Assembly: GCA_963766365.1 (NCBI GenBank)
Contig: CAVXZK010000013.1
Span: forward strand, 186,001 to 250,000
Reading direction: 5' to 3'
Source of the DNA: JALORV01 sp963766365
Lineage (GTDB): Bacteria; Pseudomonadota; Gammaproteobacteria; Burkholderiales; Burkholderiaceae_F
DNA length: 64,000 nt
The notes under the pieces were generated by a model. The model was not told the DNA's origin and did no database searches. It saw only the letters and a program-made list of their open reading frames with translations. The translations under genes were made by a program, and so were the position numbers. Positions 45,902-54,198 of this stretch are shown piece by piece. The stretch's first letter is position 1. Every line of letters begins with the position of its first letter.

Positions 45902-46381
45902 TCAGAATTCCTTGTTCGCCTTGATGTCGTACTTGAACCGCACGCTGGCGTCGAATGAGCCATCGGCTTTCTGGGGCTTGTATTCCACGTCGACCTTGGC
46001 GAACTTCAGGCCGACTGACTCCATCGCTTCGCCGCCCAACGAGTCTGACGCGTTGGCCGATGTCACCACAACGTCGCTCATCTTTACAACGAGGTAGTCC
46101 TGCGCCGCCTTGCCTTGCTTGGTGCCAACGAGCGTGGCATCGCGAAAGTGCTCGCCGACCGCGCAGGCGCGCCACAGAAGGGGGGCCGCCTTGTCGTAAC
46201 GGTGCGTGAAATTTAGGTCGTTAAAGCTTGGTCGGCCGGCTGCACGGCCACCGCCGGCACCCACGGTATCCGGGCTGGCGACTCCCCACGACCAACTGAA
46301 GACATCGATTTCGTCCTTGTGCTTGGAGTCGGTCGACTCGCCCTTGATGTTGCCAATCTTCAGAAAGATTTTGGAGCTCAT
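45902..46381 (-). CDS. hcp: Hcp, type VI secretion tube protein (orphan)
   Basis: 159 residues from an ATG after a G-rich AGGA-like site; the frame extends upstream but lacks family sequence. The Hcp1 fold runs are present: IFLKIGNIKGESTDSKHKDEIDVFSWSWG, then NFTHRYDKAAPLLWRACAVGEHF and VVVTSANASDSLGGEAMESVGLKFAKVDVEY. Hcp forms the hexameric rings of the T6SS tube. No other T6SS gene lies in the window, so this is an orphan copy. It probably serves a system elsewhere or carries a fused partner's role. Confidence 0.92.
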   Translation of the reverse strand: MSSKIFLKIGNIKGESTDSKHKDEIDVFSWSWGVASPDTVGAGGGRAAGRPSFNDLNFTHRYDKAAPLLWRACAVGEHFRDATLVGTKQGKAAQDYLVVKMSDVVVTSANASDSLGGEAMESVGLKFAKVDVEYKPQKADGSFDASVRFKYDIKANKEF

Positions 46382-46752
46382 GGTCCCCCCGCGCTGCAAG
46401 AGACAAAGATTTGATCGCTCGTCCCAGCGATCGTCAAGCGGAATCTTTATGCGCCATCCCGCCTCGACGACGACCACTTTAGAGCGGTAAAGTTGATGCA
46501 ACGCTGATCGCAGAAAAAGCAGCGACTTGGCGACCACCGCGTCGCTCGACGAGCCGGGTTTGCGTCAGAGCAATTGGTACCTGCCTACTCCTCGGTCAGA
46601 CTTACCGAATCCGCATACCTCGCACCGCGCCCCTATTGTCAGGTTCGGCTCGTGGTGACCGCCGCGGAGTGACAGCACATGAACATCGAAACGCCACCCG
46701 CTCGACAGGCAGCCTGTTGGCAATGCCGCTGCCGACTCGCGCGTGTCCAGCG
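46382..46752. other. Intergenic region, no gene seen
   Basis: These 371 bp separate divergent hcp and a small membrane protein. Frames are short; the upstream extension of the hcp frame is not protein-like. No repeat or RNA was recognised. Confidence 0.4.
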
Positions 46753-46980
46753 ATGCTGAGCTGGCTCGACCGCTTGCCGTGGATCTGGCTGCTGTTGTTG
46801 GCGGTCTGGATGGCCATCGCGCCGATCACGCCCGAGCCTCATCTGGTCGAGAAACTGCGCCTGCTGGCCCAGGGGGCGCTGGTACGCCCGCTCGACATCT
46901 TTGACCTGGCCATGCATGCGTCGCCGCTGTTGCTGGTGGCCCTCAAGCTGTGGCGGCAGTGGCGCGCGCCTCGGCCCTGA
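46753..46980 (+). CDS. Small membrane protein
   Basis: 75 residues from MLSWLDRLPWIW. It has two hydrophobic helices (WLLLLAVWMAIAPI and HASPLLLVALKLW) joined by the conserved-looking EPHLVEKLRLLAQGALVRPLDIFDLAMH. I have seen very similar short proteins in many proteobacteria, often mislabelled as transporter parts. The function is unknown. In-frame ATGs lie further upstream but add no family sequence. Confidence 0.6.
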   Translation: MLSWLDRLPWIWLLLLAVWMAIAPITPEPHLVEKLRLLAQGALVRPLDIFDLAMHASPLLLVALKLWRQWRAPRP

Positions 46981-47038
46981 TGCGCCCGGGCGCGCTGTGC
47001 AGCTCGCCGCCGTTAACGCGCCCGCAGCTCTGTACGTG

Positions 47039-47058
47039 CTCAAAATACCTGCAAGTCC
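47039..47058 (+). repeat. Direct repeat, copy 1
   Basis: The 20-base run CTCAAAATACCTGCAAGTCC recurs at 47664-47683 with one difference. The two copies flank the NTF2-like gene in the same direction. The reason is unknown; it may mark a past insertion or duplicated regulatory site. Confidence 0.5.
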
Positions 47059-47168
47059 TACGCTTTCAACTCAGCAGAGAGCTCAGTACAGGCTGCTGCA
47101 GGGAAGCCCGCGCGCGCGGCGCCACGATAGTGCCGAGCACGAATGCGCTGGAAGCTGGAGTGAGAACC

Positions 47169-47576
47169 ATGAGCGCCGAAATTGAAGCACTCAAGCAATT
47201 CTTCGCGGCCTTCAATCGCAATGACATGCAGGCCATAACGAAGGATTTTGATCCGCAGATTGTGCGCATTGAGCCCGCGGGCTTTCCAACAGGCGGCACC
47301 TATCGTGGCATCGTGCAAGTGCAAGAGCACGTCACGAAAGGGCGGGGGACTTGGGCGGAAGGGACCTGCGAGCCCGAGAAGTTCCTGGTGAATGGAGATA
47401 AGGTTGTCGTATTCCTCCATGCCTGGGTTCGCCTAAAGGACTCGACCGACTGGATGGACGGACGATTTGCCGATGGTTTCGTGTTTCGCAATGGCAAGAT
47501 CATCCAATATCTGTCTTTTGGGGAACGGGCAGGGGCCCTCAAGTGGGCTGGTATCGACGCCCACGAGGCGACCTGA
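47169..47576 (+). CDS. NTF2-like (SnoaL-type) protein
   Basis: 135 residues. The cone-shaped NTF2 fold is seen in IEALKQFFAAFNRNDMQAITKDFDPQIVRIEP, a middle GGTYRGIVQVQEHV, and strands VVVFLHAWVRLKD and FVFRNGKIIQYLSFG. These proteins are small isomerases or binding proteins; the active site cannot be named. The gene stands alone between two 20-bp direct repeats and is followed by a perfect 7-bp inverted repeat. Confidence 0.82.
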   Translation: MSAEIEALKQFFAAFNRNDMQAITKDFDPQIVRIEPAGFPTGGTYRGIVQVQEHVTKGRGTWAEGTCEPEKFLVNGDKVVVFLHAWVRLKDSTDWMDGRFADGFVFRNGKIIQYLSFGERAGALKWAGIDAHEAT

Positions 47577-47580
47577 GTCA

Positions 47581-47609
47581 GTCAGGCACGACGTGCCTCG
47601 CAGCCTGAC
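47581..47609 (+). terminator. Hairpin downstream of the NTF2-like gene
   Basis: A GTCAGGC and GCCTGAC pair forms a 7-bp stem starting 5 bases after the stop codon. A second smaller hairpin (AGGCAC/GTGCCT) overlaps it. No T-run follows, so intrinsic termination is uncertain. Confidence 0.4.
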
Positions 47610-47663
47610 CAGGGATTTGAAAGTGACGAGGCCGAGGCTGTTCACCTACAACCCTCGTAGGTT

Positions 47664-47683
47664 CTCAAAATAACTGCAAGTCC
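47664..47683 (+). repeat. Direct repeat, copy 2
   Basis: This is the partner of 47039-47058: CTCAAAATA then A in place of C, then CTGCAAGTCC. It lies 137 bp before the IS21 element. Confidence 0.5.
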
Positions 47684-47814
47684 GGCCCGCTTTTGTCAGA
47701 GGGGAGCCTGCAACCTCAATGAGAAGAGCCGGGGCGCCGTTCTCAGAGAATCTGCAAATCCCTGCATCGCACGATCGCTATCGCGCAGACGGATCTGCAA
47801 AAGTCGACCCTGAG

Positions 47815-47819
47815 CGGAC
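47815..47819. repeat. Target-site duplication, left
   Basis: CGGAC abuts the left end of the element. The same five bases follow the right end at 50086-50090. Five bases is within the known range for IS21 family insertions. Confidence 0.75.
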
Positions 47820-47869
47820 TGTCAGGCGACACGACAAACTGACCCCTTGCGACACGAGGAATTGACCCC
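47820..47869 (+). repeat. IS21 left terminal inverted repeat
   Basis: It starts TGTCAGGCGACACGAC and ends AATTGACCCC. Two internal units end in CTGACCCC and TTGACCCC. It pairs with 50035-50085. Confidence 0.85.
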
Positions 47870-47946
47870 CTTCGTGCGAGGAGGTCGAGGTGGAAGAGGT
47901 GGTCGAGCAAGCTCCCCGGTCTGACGGGACCGACGGGAGGCAGGCG

Positions 47947-49208
47947 ATGCAAACGCCTGAGGAGGTGCAGGCGATGCTCAGGCTGGCGTCGCTGGGCTGG
48001 GGAGCCAGGCGGATCGCCGGGAGCTGGGCTGCAGCCACATCACGGTGCGGCGCTATCTGCGGCAGGGGGTTGGCCGCCGTACCCATCGCCGACGCGGCCG
48101 GCGCTCGATGGGCTCACGCGACTGGCTGGCGGAGCGGTTCCGCCGGCATCGCGGCAACTGCCGACGTGGTGCGCCAGGACCTGGCAGCGCGAGCACGGCA
48201 TCACGGTGAGCCTGCGCACGGTGGAGCGGGCGGTGGCGCCGCTGCGGCGCGGAGTTGGCGCCGCAGGCGCGGGCCACGGTGCGCTTCGAGACGGCGCCGG
48301 GCCACCAGCTGCAGATCGACTTCGGCAGCGTGCGCGGTGCCGGTCGAGGGCGAGCCGCGGCGGGTGCATCCTGTTCGTGGCCACGCTCGGCTACTCGCGC
48401 CGCACCTATGTGCGCGCGTTCCGGCACGAGCGCCAGTCGGCCTGGCTGGAGGGCCTGGAAGGCGCGTTCCGGCACTTCGGCGGCACTGCCGCGCGAGGTG
48501 CTGGTCGACAACGCCCGCGCGCTGGTCGACGCAGCACGACGCGCGGACCCGGGAGGTGCGTCTTCAACGACCGCTTCCACGCCTTCTGCCGCTACTGGGG
48601 CGTCCCGCCGCGGGCGTGCGCGCCGTACCGGGCGCGCACCAAGGGCAAGGACGAGCGCGGCGTCGGCTACGTCAAGCGCAACGCCATCGCCGGCCACCGC
48701 TTCGCGTCGCTGGAGGCAGCTGCAGGCGCATCTGGCGCGCTGGATGCGCGAGGTGGCCGACGTGCGCGTGCACGGCACCACGGGCGAGGCGCCGATCGCG
48801 CGCTTCGAGCGCGACGAGGCGGCGGCGCTGCGAGCCGCTGCCGGCCGGCGCCGTTCCGGCAGGTGCGCGAGCTAGCGCGGCGCGGTGCACACGCGATGCC
48901 TGCGTCGAGCTCGACACCAACCGCTACAGCGTGCCGTGGCGGCTGATCGGCGAGAGCGGTCACGCGTGGTCGTCGGCGAGCGGCAGGTGCGGCGTGCGTA
49001 CGCCGGGGCAGGAGGTGGCCTGCCACGCGACAGAGCTCGCTGCGGCGCGCGAGCGGTGATCGAGCGGAGCCACCTGGCGGGCATCGTCGGGGCCCACTTG
49101 GCCGGCGTGAGCTGGCTGCCCCGAACGCCACCGCCGCCGGCGACCGTGCCCGCGGAACTGCTGCGGCCGCTGGCCGACTACGAGCGCGCGCTCGGAGGAG
49201 CCTGGTGA
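47947..49208 (+). pseudogene. istA: istA transposase of the IS21 element, frameshifted
   Basis: From MQTPEEVQAMLRLASLGWGARRIA the protein continues, across frames, as ELGCSHITVRRYLRQG (helix-turn-helix), TVRFETAPGHQLQIDFG (first catalytic Asp of the DDE core), LFVATLGYSRRTYVRAF, EVLVDNARALV (second Asp) and RARTKGKDERGVGYVKRNAI (catalytic Glu region). Frame changes occur near 48022, 48160, 48186, 48248, 48340, 48369, 48490, 48529 and 48553, nearly all explained by one extra base. It is not translatable as it stands. Confidence 0.85.
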
Positions 49209-50027
49209 TGGCGCCGGCGACGAAGACCAGCCGGTGGAGGCGCTCAACGAACTCGAGCCGATGCTGACGCGGCTGAAGCTGACCGCCATCCGCGACCAGC
49301 TCGACACCCTGCTGGATGAGGCCGGCACGCGCCGAGCTGAACCTGCGCGAGGCGCTGATCGATGCTGTGCGCGGCCGAGGTGGCGCGCAAGGACGAACGG
49401 CGCATCCAGCATGGGCATGTCGATCGCGAAGTTCCCGTGCGTGCGGACGCTCGAGAGCTTCGACTACGACGCGCAGCCCTCGGTGGACCCGAAGCAGATC
49501 CGCGAGCTCGCCACCTCTCGCTGGATCGCCAACGGCGACAGCGTGCTGCTGCTCGGCCCGCCCGGGGTGGGCAAGACGCACCTGGCCGTGGCGCTCTGGG
49601 CCGCGAGGCCATCGTGCGCGGCTACTCGACGCTGTTCGTGCCGGCGACCTCGCTGGTCACGCAGCTGGCGCGCGCGCACGCCGAGGGTCGCCTGGAGGAG
49701 AAGCTGATCCACTTCTACGCAAGCCGAAGTTGCTGATCGTCGACGAGCTCGGCTACCTGCCGTTCGAGCCGAACGCTGCGCACCTGTTCTTCCAGCTCGT
49801 CGAGCCGCCGCTACGAGCGCGGCACGATGCTGGTGACGAGCAACCGCTCGGTCGCCGAGTGGGGTGGCGTGTTCGGCGACGCGGTCGTCGCCACCGCCAT
49901 CCTCGACCGGCTGCTGCACCACAGCCACGTCATCACGATCCGCGGCGACAGCTACCGACTACGAACCAAGCGCCGCGCCGGCCTGGTTAACCAGGCCGGC
50001 GCACAAACCGCAACCCAAACCGATTGA
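49208..50027 (+). pseudogene. istB: istB helper ATPase of the IS21 element, frameshifted
   Basis: The start overlaps the istA stop by one base. Read through frame changes it gives LNELEPMLTRLKLTAIRDQLD, MGMSIAKFPCVRTLESFDYD, the Walker A in LLLGPPGVGKTHLAVAL, the Walker B in KLLIVDELGYLPF and TSNRSVAEWGGVFGD, as in IstB/DnaC-like AAA+ proteins that choose the target for IstA. Frame changes lie near 49330, 49365, 49410, 49598, 49724 and 49810, mostly insertions. Confidence 0.85.
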
Positions 50028-50034
50028 TCAACCA

Positions 50035-50085
50035 GGGGTCAGTTCCAGATGTCGCTAAGGGGTCAGTACCGGATGTCGCTTGACA
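50035..50085 (-). repeat. IS21 right terminal inverted repeat
   Basis: Read on the minus strand it begins TGTCAAGCGACATCCGG and ends GAACTGACCCC. It matches the left end over most of its length. Confidence 0.85.
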
Positions 50086-50293
50086 CGGACTTCATGGGCG
50101 CCTTAAAGCTGACATCGATTGCACGCTGATAACGGACACCGGAACCGGCGGTGGACCGCGAATCCGATCAGAGTCGGAACACTACTGCAGGCGGCCGAAG
50201 TTACAGTGACAGCTTCTATGTGGCAGACTTTCCGGGCAAGTGACAAGAGTGGGTCGGCATGCTCCGACCACCTGATCAAAATCGGAGAATCTG

Positions 50294-52330
50294 ATGTCCA
50301 TCCACCAACTTGCAATCATTTCGTTCCTGCTCTCCTTTGCATCCTGCGGCCCCGCGCTCGCCGCGGTCGGTCTGCCCAACCCGGCCGCGGCCTTCTGTGT
50401 CGAAAGTGGGGGGCAGTATCAAACCGATGATCGGGCAACCGGGGCTCGGTCGGTGTGCCGCTTGCCTGACGGTCGTGTGGTGGATGCCTGGGAGTTCTTC
50501 CGCCAGAACAGCCCGAAGCCGGCTTCGCCCAAGGTCTCGAGTGCGCAGCGCATCTGGCTGGGCGGGCCCATCCTTACCATGAACGATGCCGCGATGCGCG
50601 CCGAGGCGATCGCCGAGGCGGACGGGACAATCCTCGCCGTCGGCTCCCGCGCCGACGTCATGAAGCTCAAGGGGCCGAAGACCCAGGTCATCGACCTCGA
50701 GGGCCGCACCCTGATCCCCGGTTTCGTCGACGCCCACGGCCACATGATGATGGGAGGCCTGCAGGCCGTGTCGGCGAACCTCCTGGCTCCGCCGGATGGC
50801 AAGGTGCAGTCCATCGCCTCGCTGCAGGAGACGATGAATGCATGGGCCAAGGCAAACCAAGATGCCGTGGCCAAGACGAACCTGATGATCGGTTTCGGCT
50901 ACGACAACGCCCAGTTGAAGGAGTTGCGCCACCCCACGCGTGACGATCTCGACGCCATCTCCAAAGACGTCCCGATCATGATCGTCCACCAGTCGGGGCA
51001 CCTCGGGGTGCTGAACTCGAAGGCGCTCGAACTCGTCGGCTTCTCCTCCGCGACAAAGGATCCCGCGGGCGGTGTGATCCGACGACGGCTGGGAAGCCAG
51101 GAACCCGACGGCGTGCTGGAGGAAACGGCCTTCGTCGCGGCCGCCTACAAGCTGCTTCCAGCCATCGGCCCCGAAGGGATGAAGACCTTCGCACGCAAGG
51201 GTGCCGAGCTTTGGGCCAGCTTCGGCTACACGACCGCACAAGAGGGGCGTTCGACGCCGGCGACCGCCCAGATCATGAAGCAGGTCGCCGATGCGGGCGA
51301 GTTCGCGATCGACGTCGTCACCTACCCCGACGTCCTGGTCGACCGGGCCTACATCAAGGCGAACGTCAGCCCGTCCTACGTGAACCGTTACCGTGTGGGT
51401 GGCGCGAAGCTCACCATCGACGGATCCCCGCAGGGCTTCACTGCCTGGCGTGACCGCCCCTACTACAAGCCGGTCGGCAACTATCCCGAAGGCTATTCGG
51501 GCTACGCCTCGGCGAGCGCTGAACAGGTTCTGGACGCAGCGCAATGGGCCGCCGAGAACGGCGTCCAGATCCTCACCCACGCCAACGGCGAGCGTGCGTC
51601 CGACCTCCTGATCGCCGCCCACACAGCCGCCCAGGCGCGCTTCCCCCAGGGCAGGGAGCTGCGCCCCGTCCTCATCCACGGCCAGTTCCTGCGCGAGGAC
51701 CAGGTCGACAGCTTCAAGACGCTGGGCGTCATCCCGTCCCTTTTCCCGATGCACACCTTCTACTGGGGAGACTGGCACCTCGACCACACCGTCGGGCCCG
51801 TGGCCGGCATGAACATCTCGCCGACCGGATGGGTGATCAAGCGCGGCATGATCTTCACGTCGCACCACGATGCCCCGGTCGCCTTCCCGAACTCGATGCG
51901 CGTGCTCGACGCCACCGTCACCCGGCGCGCTCGCGGCTCGGGGCGCATCGTCGGCCCGGATCAGCGCGTCGACGTCATCACGGCGCTCAAGGCCATGACC
52001 ATCTGGCCCGCCTACCAGCACTTCGAGGAAAGCCGCAAAGGCAGCCTCGAACCCGGCAAGCTCGCCGACTTCGTCATCCTCTCGAGGGATCCCACGGCTG
52101 TCGAACTCACCACCATCGCCGACATCAAGGTCACCGAAACCATCAAGGAGGGCAAGACCATCTACGTGCTGAAGCCCGGTCAGCACGCCGCGGCTCCCGC
52201 CGATGTCGCGCCCTTCCTGGCAGCCCTGTCCGGGCACGAAGGCCACGTTCACGAAGGCGGTGCTGGCTGCCCGTCGGACGTCATCCTTCGCCTGACCGAC
52301 GCCATGGCGAATACTCGCGTCAGCCGCTGA
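50294..52330 (+). CDS. Exported amidohydrolase with N-terminal DUF333-like domain
   Basis: 678 residues with a signal peptide (cleavage near ALA-AV). Residues ~26-73 (LPNPAAAFCVESGGQYQT, then VCRLPDGRVVDAWEFFRQN) fit the small DUF333 domain normally found alone. The rest is an amidohydrolase-3 (YtcJ-like) enzyme: the composite beta-sandwich GGPILTMNDAAMRAEAIAEADG, metal-binding DAHGHM (His148, His150), IMIVHQSGHLGVLNSKAL, GAKLTIDGSPQGFTAW, ILTHANGERASDLLI, and a late FTSHHDAPV. It probably hydrolyses an N-formyl or amide bond in the periplasm. Substrate unknown. Confidence 0.85.
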   Translation: MSIHQLAIISFLLSFASCGPALAAVGLPNPAAAFCVESGGQYQTDDRATGARSVCRLPDGRVVDAWEFFRQNSPKPASPKVSSAQRIWLGGPILTMNDAAMRAEAIAEADGTILAVGSRADVMKLKGPKTQVIDLEGRTLIPGFVDAHGHMMMGGLQAVSANLLAPPDGKVQSIASLQETMNAWAKANQDAVAKTNLMIGFGYDNAQLKELRHPTRDDLDAISKDVPIMIVHQSGHLGVLNSKALELVGFSSATKDPAGGVIRRRLGSQEPDGVLEETAFVAAAYKLLPAIGPEGMKTFARKGAELWASFGYTTAQEGRSTPATAQIMKQVADAGEFAIDVVTYPDVLVDRAYIKANVSPSYVNRYRVGGAKLTIDGSPQGFTAWRDRPYYKPVGNYPEGYSGYASASAEQVLDAAQWAAENGVQILTHANGERASDLLIAAHTAAQARFPQGRELRPVLIHGQFLREDQVDSFKTLGVIPSLFPMHTFYWGDWHLDHTVGPVAGMNISPTGWVIKRGMIFTSHHDAPVAFPNSMRVLDATVTRRARGSGRIVGPDQRVDVITALKAMTIWPAYQHFEESRKGSLEPGKLADFVILSRDPTAVELTTIADIKVTETIKEGKTIYVLKPGQHAAAPADVAPFLAALSGHEGHVHEGGAGCPSDVILRLTDAMANTRVSR

Positions 52331-52561
52331 TGCAGCGAGGTCCCTCGGCGTGGCGCAGGCCGTCGCCATAGCTGCCCCTAGCTGTGCCAGCGGTCTCAGC
52401 GGAGACAGTGGCGGCGTCCGACAGCTACGCAGCGCCGCGGTTGCGCCGGCGGCTACGCAACAAGCACAAGGTCAGCTGCGCTTGCAAACCGGTCGTTCGT
52501 GAGACCAGACTCTGGCCGATCGGATGTCCGGAAGTGGCCGGACTGACTCGTGGCTGGCTGA

Positions 52562-52858
52562 CTACCCGTCGTCGCTCAGCAAAGTCCCAAGGTCGCGTCG
52601 CCCATGAATGACCCGCGCGACGAAAACCTCGCGCTCATCCGGAATGAACAAGATCAGGTAGTTGCCGTGCGTACAAGATCGGACACTGTCACCCAGCTCT
52701 GGCCGCTGGGTGTACGCCAACGGTGCCTTCGCGATCTGCTGAAAATGATCGCGCACTTCACGCACAAACGACACGGCCCGAACCGGGTTGTCCGCCGCGA
52801 TGTAGTCGCCGATCTCCTCGAGATCGATTTCCGCCTGGTTTGAAAGGACGACCCGCAC
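52562..52858 (-). CDS. parE: ParE/RelE-family toxin
   Basis: 98 residues of the ParE/RelE fold: MRVVLSNQAEIDLEEIGDYIAADNP, FVREVRDHFQQIAKAPLAYTQRPEL, then VRSCTHGNYLILFIPDEREVFVARVIHGRRDLGTLL. The late VIHGRRD is the usual basic end. It shares one base with the end of the antitoxin gene, so it is translated after it. ParE poisons gyrase in known cases and RelE cleaves mRNA; the sequence and partner favour ParE. Confidence 0.9.
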   Translation of the reverse strand: MRVVLSNQAEIDLEEIGDYIAADNPVRAVSFVREVRDHFQQIAKAPLAYTQRPELGDSVRSCTHGNYLILFIPDEREVFVARVIHGRRDLGTLLSDDG

Positions 52859-53127
52859 TACTTGGCACGGCGCGATTGCGCCTCGGCCGCATATTTCTTC
52901 TCGAGTCGATCGAGGACTGCCTCGGCGGGCTTGCCCCGTCCGCTGGCCACTCCTTTGCGGACTTCTTCGCGCAGCGCCTTTAACGCGGTCGCGCGCCGTT
53001 CTTCCTCTTGCTCTAGGAGCCGCAGGGCGTCTCGCACCACTTCGCTCGCGCTGGCGTAGCGACCCCCGTCCACCTGCTGCCGGATGAACTGCTCAAAGTG
53101 CTCGCCAATGGCGTAACTGGATGGCAT
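52858..53127 (-). CDS. parD: ParD-family antitoxin
   Basis: 89 residues with an N-terminal ribbon-helix-helix (GEHFEQFIRQQVDGGRYASASEVVRDALRLLEQEE) and a charged C-terminal tail (ATALKALREEVRKGVASGRG) that wraps the toxin. It is the first gene of the pair. A perfect palindrome about 33 bp upstream is the likely operator. Confidence 0.92.
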   Translation of the reverse strand: MPSSYAIGEHFEQFIRQQVDGGRYASASEVVRDALRLLEQEEERRATALKALREEVRKGVASGRGKPAEAVLDRLEKKYAAEAQSRRAK

Positions 53128-53159
53128 CGCGCGCCTTCATGTGCAAACTCCATTTCAAC

Positions 53160-53178
53160 ATTATCAAATATTGATAAT
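53160..53178. promoter_or_regulatory. Palindromic operator of the parDE module
   Basis: ATTATCAA and TTGATAAT form a perfect 8-bp inverted repeat around ATA. It is an AT-rich island in GC-rich DNA just upstream of parD. Ribbon-helix-helix antitoxins bind such sites to repress their own promoter. Confidence 0.7.
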
Positions 53179-53260
53179 CTGGACAAGGCAGGCCTCTCTG
53201 AAACGTGACCGCTTTCAGGCGAACTCGGGGTTCGTATCTCATGTCGGGTTCTGGCCGTTT

Positions 53261-53392
53261 TCAGCGATCGCCGGCCGCACCGTACCTGCTGAAGATCTGC
53301 CGATAGGGGCGGTAGCCCAGCGCACGATAGAGCGATTCGGCAGCAGTGTTTCCTGCCAGGGCCCCGATCCTCACGTTCGTGACGCCATGCTG
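53261..53392 (-). pseudogene. C-terminal remnant of a GNAT acetyltransferase
   Basis: The minus-strand frame gives about 43 residues: QHGVTNVRIGALAGNTAAES, then LYRALGYRPYRQIFSRYGAAGDR and a stop. NxAAxxLYRxLGYxPY is the standard last helix and strand of GNAT proteins. No start or acetyl-CoA loop precedes it, so only the tail survives. Confidence 0.6.
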
Positions 53393-53499
53393 GTTTGGGC
53401 GGTTTTGCGGGCACGTTTGGCCAGGTTATTGGGCACAGCGCAGGCCCCGACTTACCCTAAGGTCACTGAAAAGGCTTTGAACCGAACTGTCCTCACCTT

Positions 53500-54192
53500 A
53501 TGCTCATTGCCTTCGAGGGGAGGCGAGAATTGGCGGCGCTGCCACGGCCGATCGGTATTGATCGCACGCTTGTTGATATAGCGACCGGCATTGGCATGTC
53601 GGCGCGGTTGCTGCCGGGCCTTTCGAAATCCGAGACCGGAGCTGTTGCAGTCAAATCGGCGAAGGTCCGCATCGAATTCGCCATGGCCCGCGCCACCAGC
53701 AATAAGTCCGACACCATCGAACTTGGTGTCCGCACGTTCGCCGTCGCGGCGCGGCAGTCGTCGGCGGAGTTCAGCGGTAAAGCCAGCAACAATGGCGTGA
53801 TCGAGCTGGAAATCGTGGCGATTGCCGCCATTGAGGCTCGCTCAGCCGGTGTGGAACCGGTCCGGCCGGAACCGGTGAAGCCAGACGCGGCCGACCCGCC
53901 GCCCAACGATGACCCGAAGAAAAAGCAGCGCGAGGCGATTGTCCGCGCGATCGAACTGCTTGGCCTTCCTCCAGCCAGCGCTGCGCTGGACGACGCCGAT
54001 CGCAGGACTTTCTATGAGTTTCTCTTCAACGCACAGGCTGCGCTTGCCGAAGGCGATCTCGATACCTCGGCGGGCTGGTTGCAGGAAATCCAGAAGCTGC
54101 TGGACGGGGCCGCAAGCAAAGCGACACCGCGCGCGCGCGCGACAGCACCACGCCGCCGTAAGCCCGCGCCGCGAACCGGCAGGAAGGGCTAA
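53500..54192 (+). CDS. Three-part hypothetical protein, first of the caspase-linked triad
   Basis: 230 residues, no signal peptide. Residues ~30-110 are beta-rich with two long strand pairs (VAVKSAKVRIEFAMARATSN, IELGVRTFAVAARQSSAEFS, NNGVIELEIVAIAAIE). A Pro/Glu/Asp linker (~115-140) and a helical domain (QREAIVRAIELLGLPPASAA, FYEFLFNAQAALAEGDLD) follow. The last ~28 residues are an Ala/Arg/Lys/Pro tail, which could bind nucleic acid. I know no named family. The beta part resembles the neighbours at 54199 and 54617. Seven bases separate it from the next gene. Confidence 0.6.
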   Translation: MLIAFEGRRELAALPRPIGIDRTLVDIATGIGMSARLLPGLSKSETGAVAVKSAKVRIEFAMARATSNKSDTIELGVRTFAVAARQSSAEFSGKASNNGVIELEIVAIAAIEARSAGVEPVRPEPVKPDAADPPPNDDPKKKQREAIVRAIELLGLPPASAALDDADRRTFYEFLFNAQAALAEGDLDTSAGWLQEIQKLLDGAASKATPRARATAPRRRKPAPRTGRKG

Positions 54193-54198
54193 TCCGTC

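Larger units (their letters stand above)
47820..50085 (+). mobile_element. IS21-family insertion sequence (decayed or miscalled)
   Basis: The element is 2266 bp, begins TGTCAGGCGAC and ends GTCGCTTGACA. Its long imperfect inverted ends each hold two copies of a GCGACA...CTGACCCC unit, the multiple terminal repeats usual for IS21. A CGGAC target duplication flanks it. It contains istA-like and istB-like genes in the right order with a one-base overlap. Both are broken by roughly a dozen frame changes although the amino-acid sequence between them is well kept. Confidence 0.9.

Noticed and set aside
47577..47700. Hairpin and repeat after the NTF2-like gene as an integron attC site
   Set aside because: No GTTRRRY and RYYYAAC core pair in the right places, and no integrase in the window.
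50276..52369. Long minus-strand open frame opposite the DUF333-amidohydrolase
   Set aside because: It has no recognisable domain. The plus strand carries a complete enzyme with a signal peptide.
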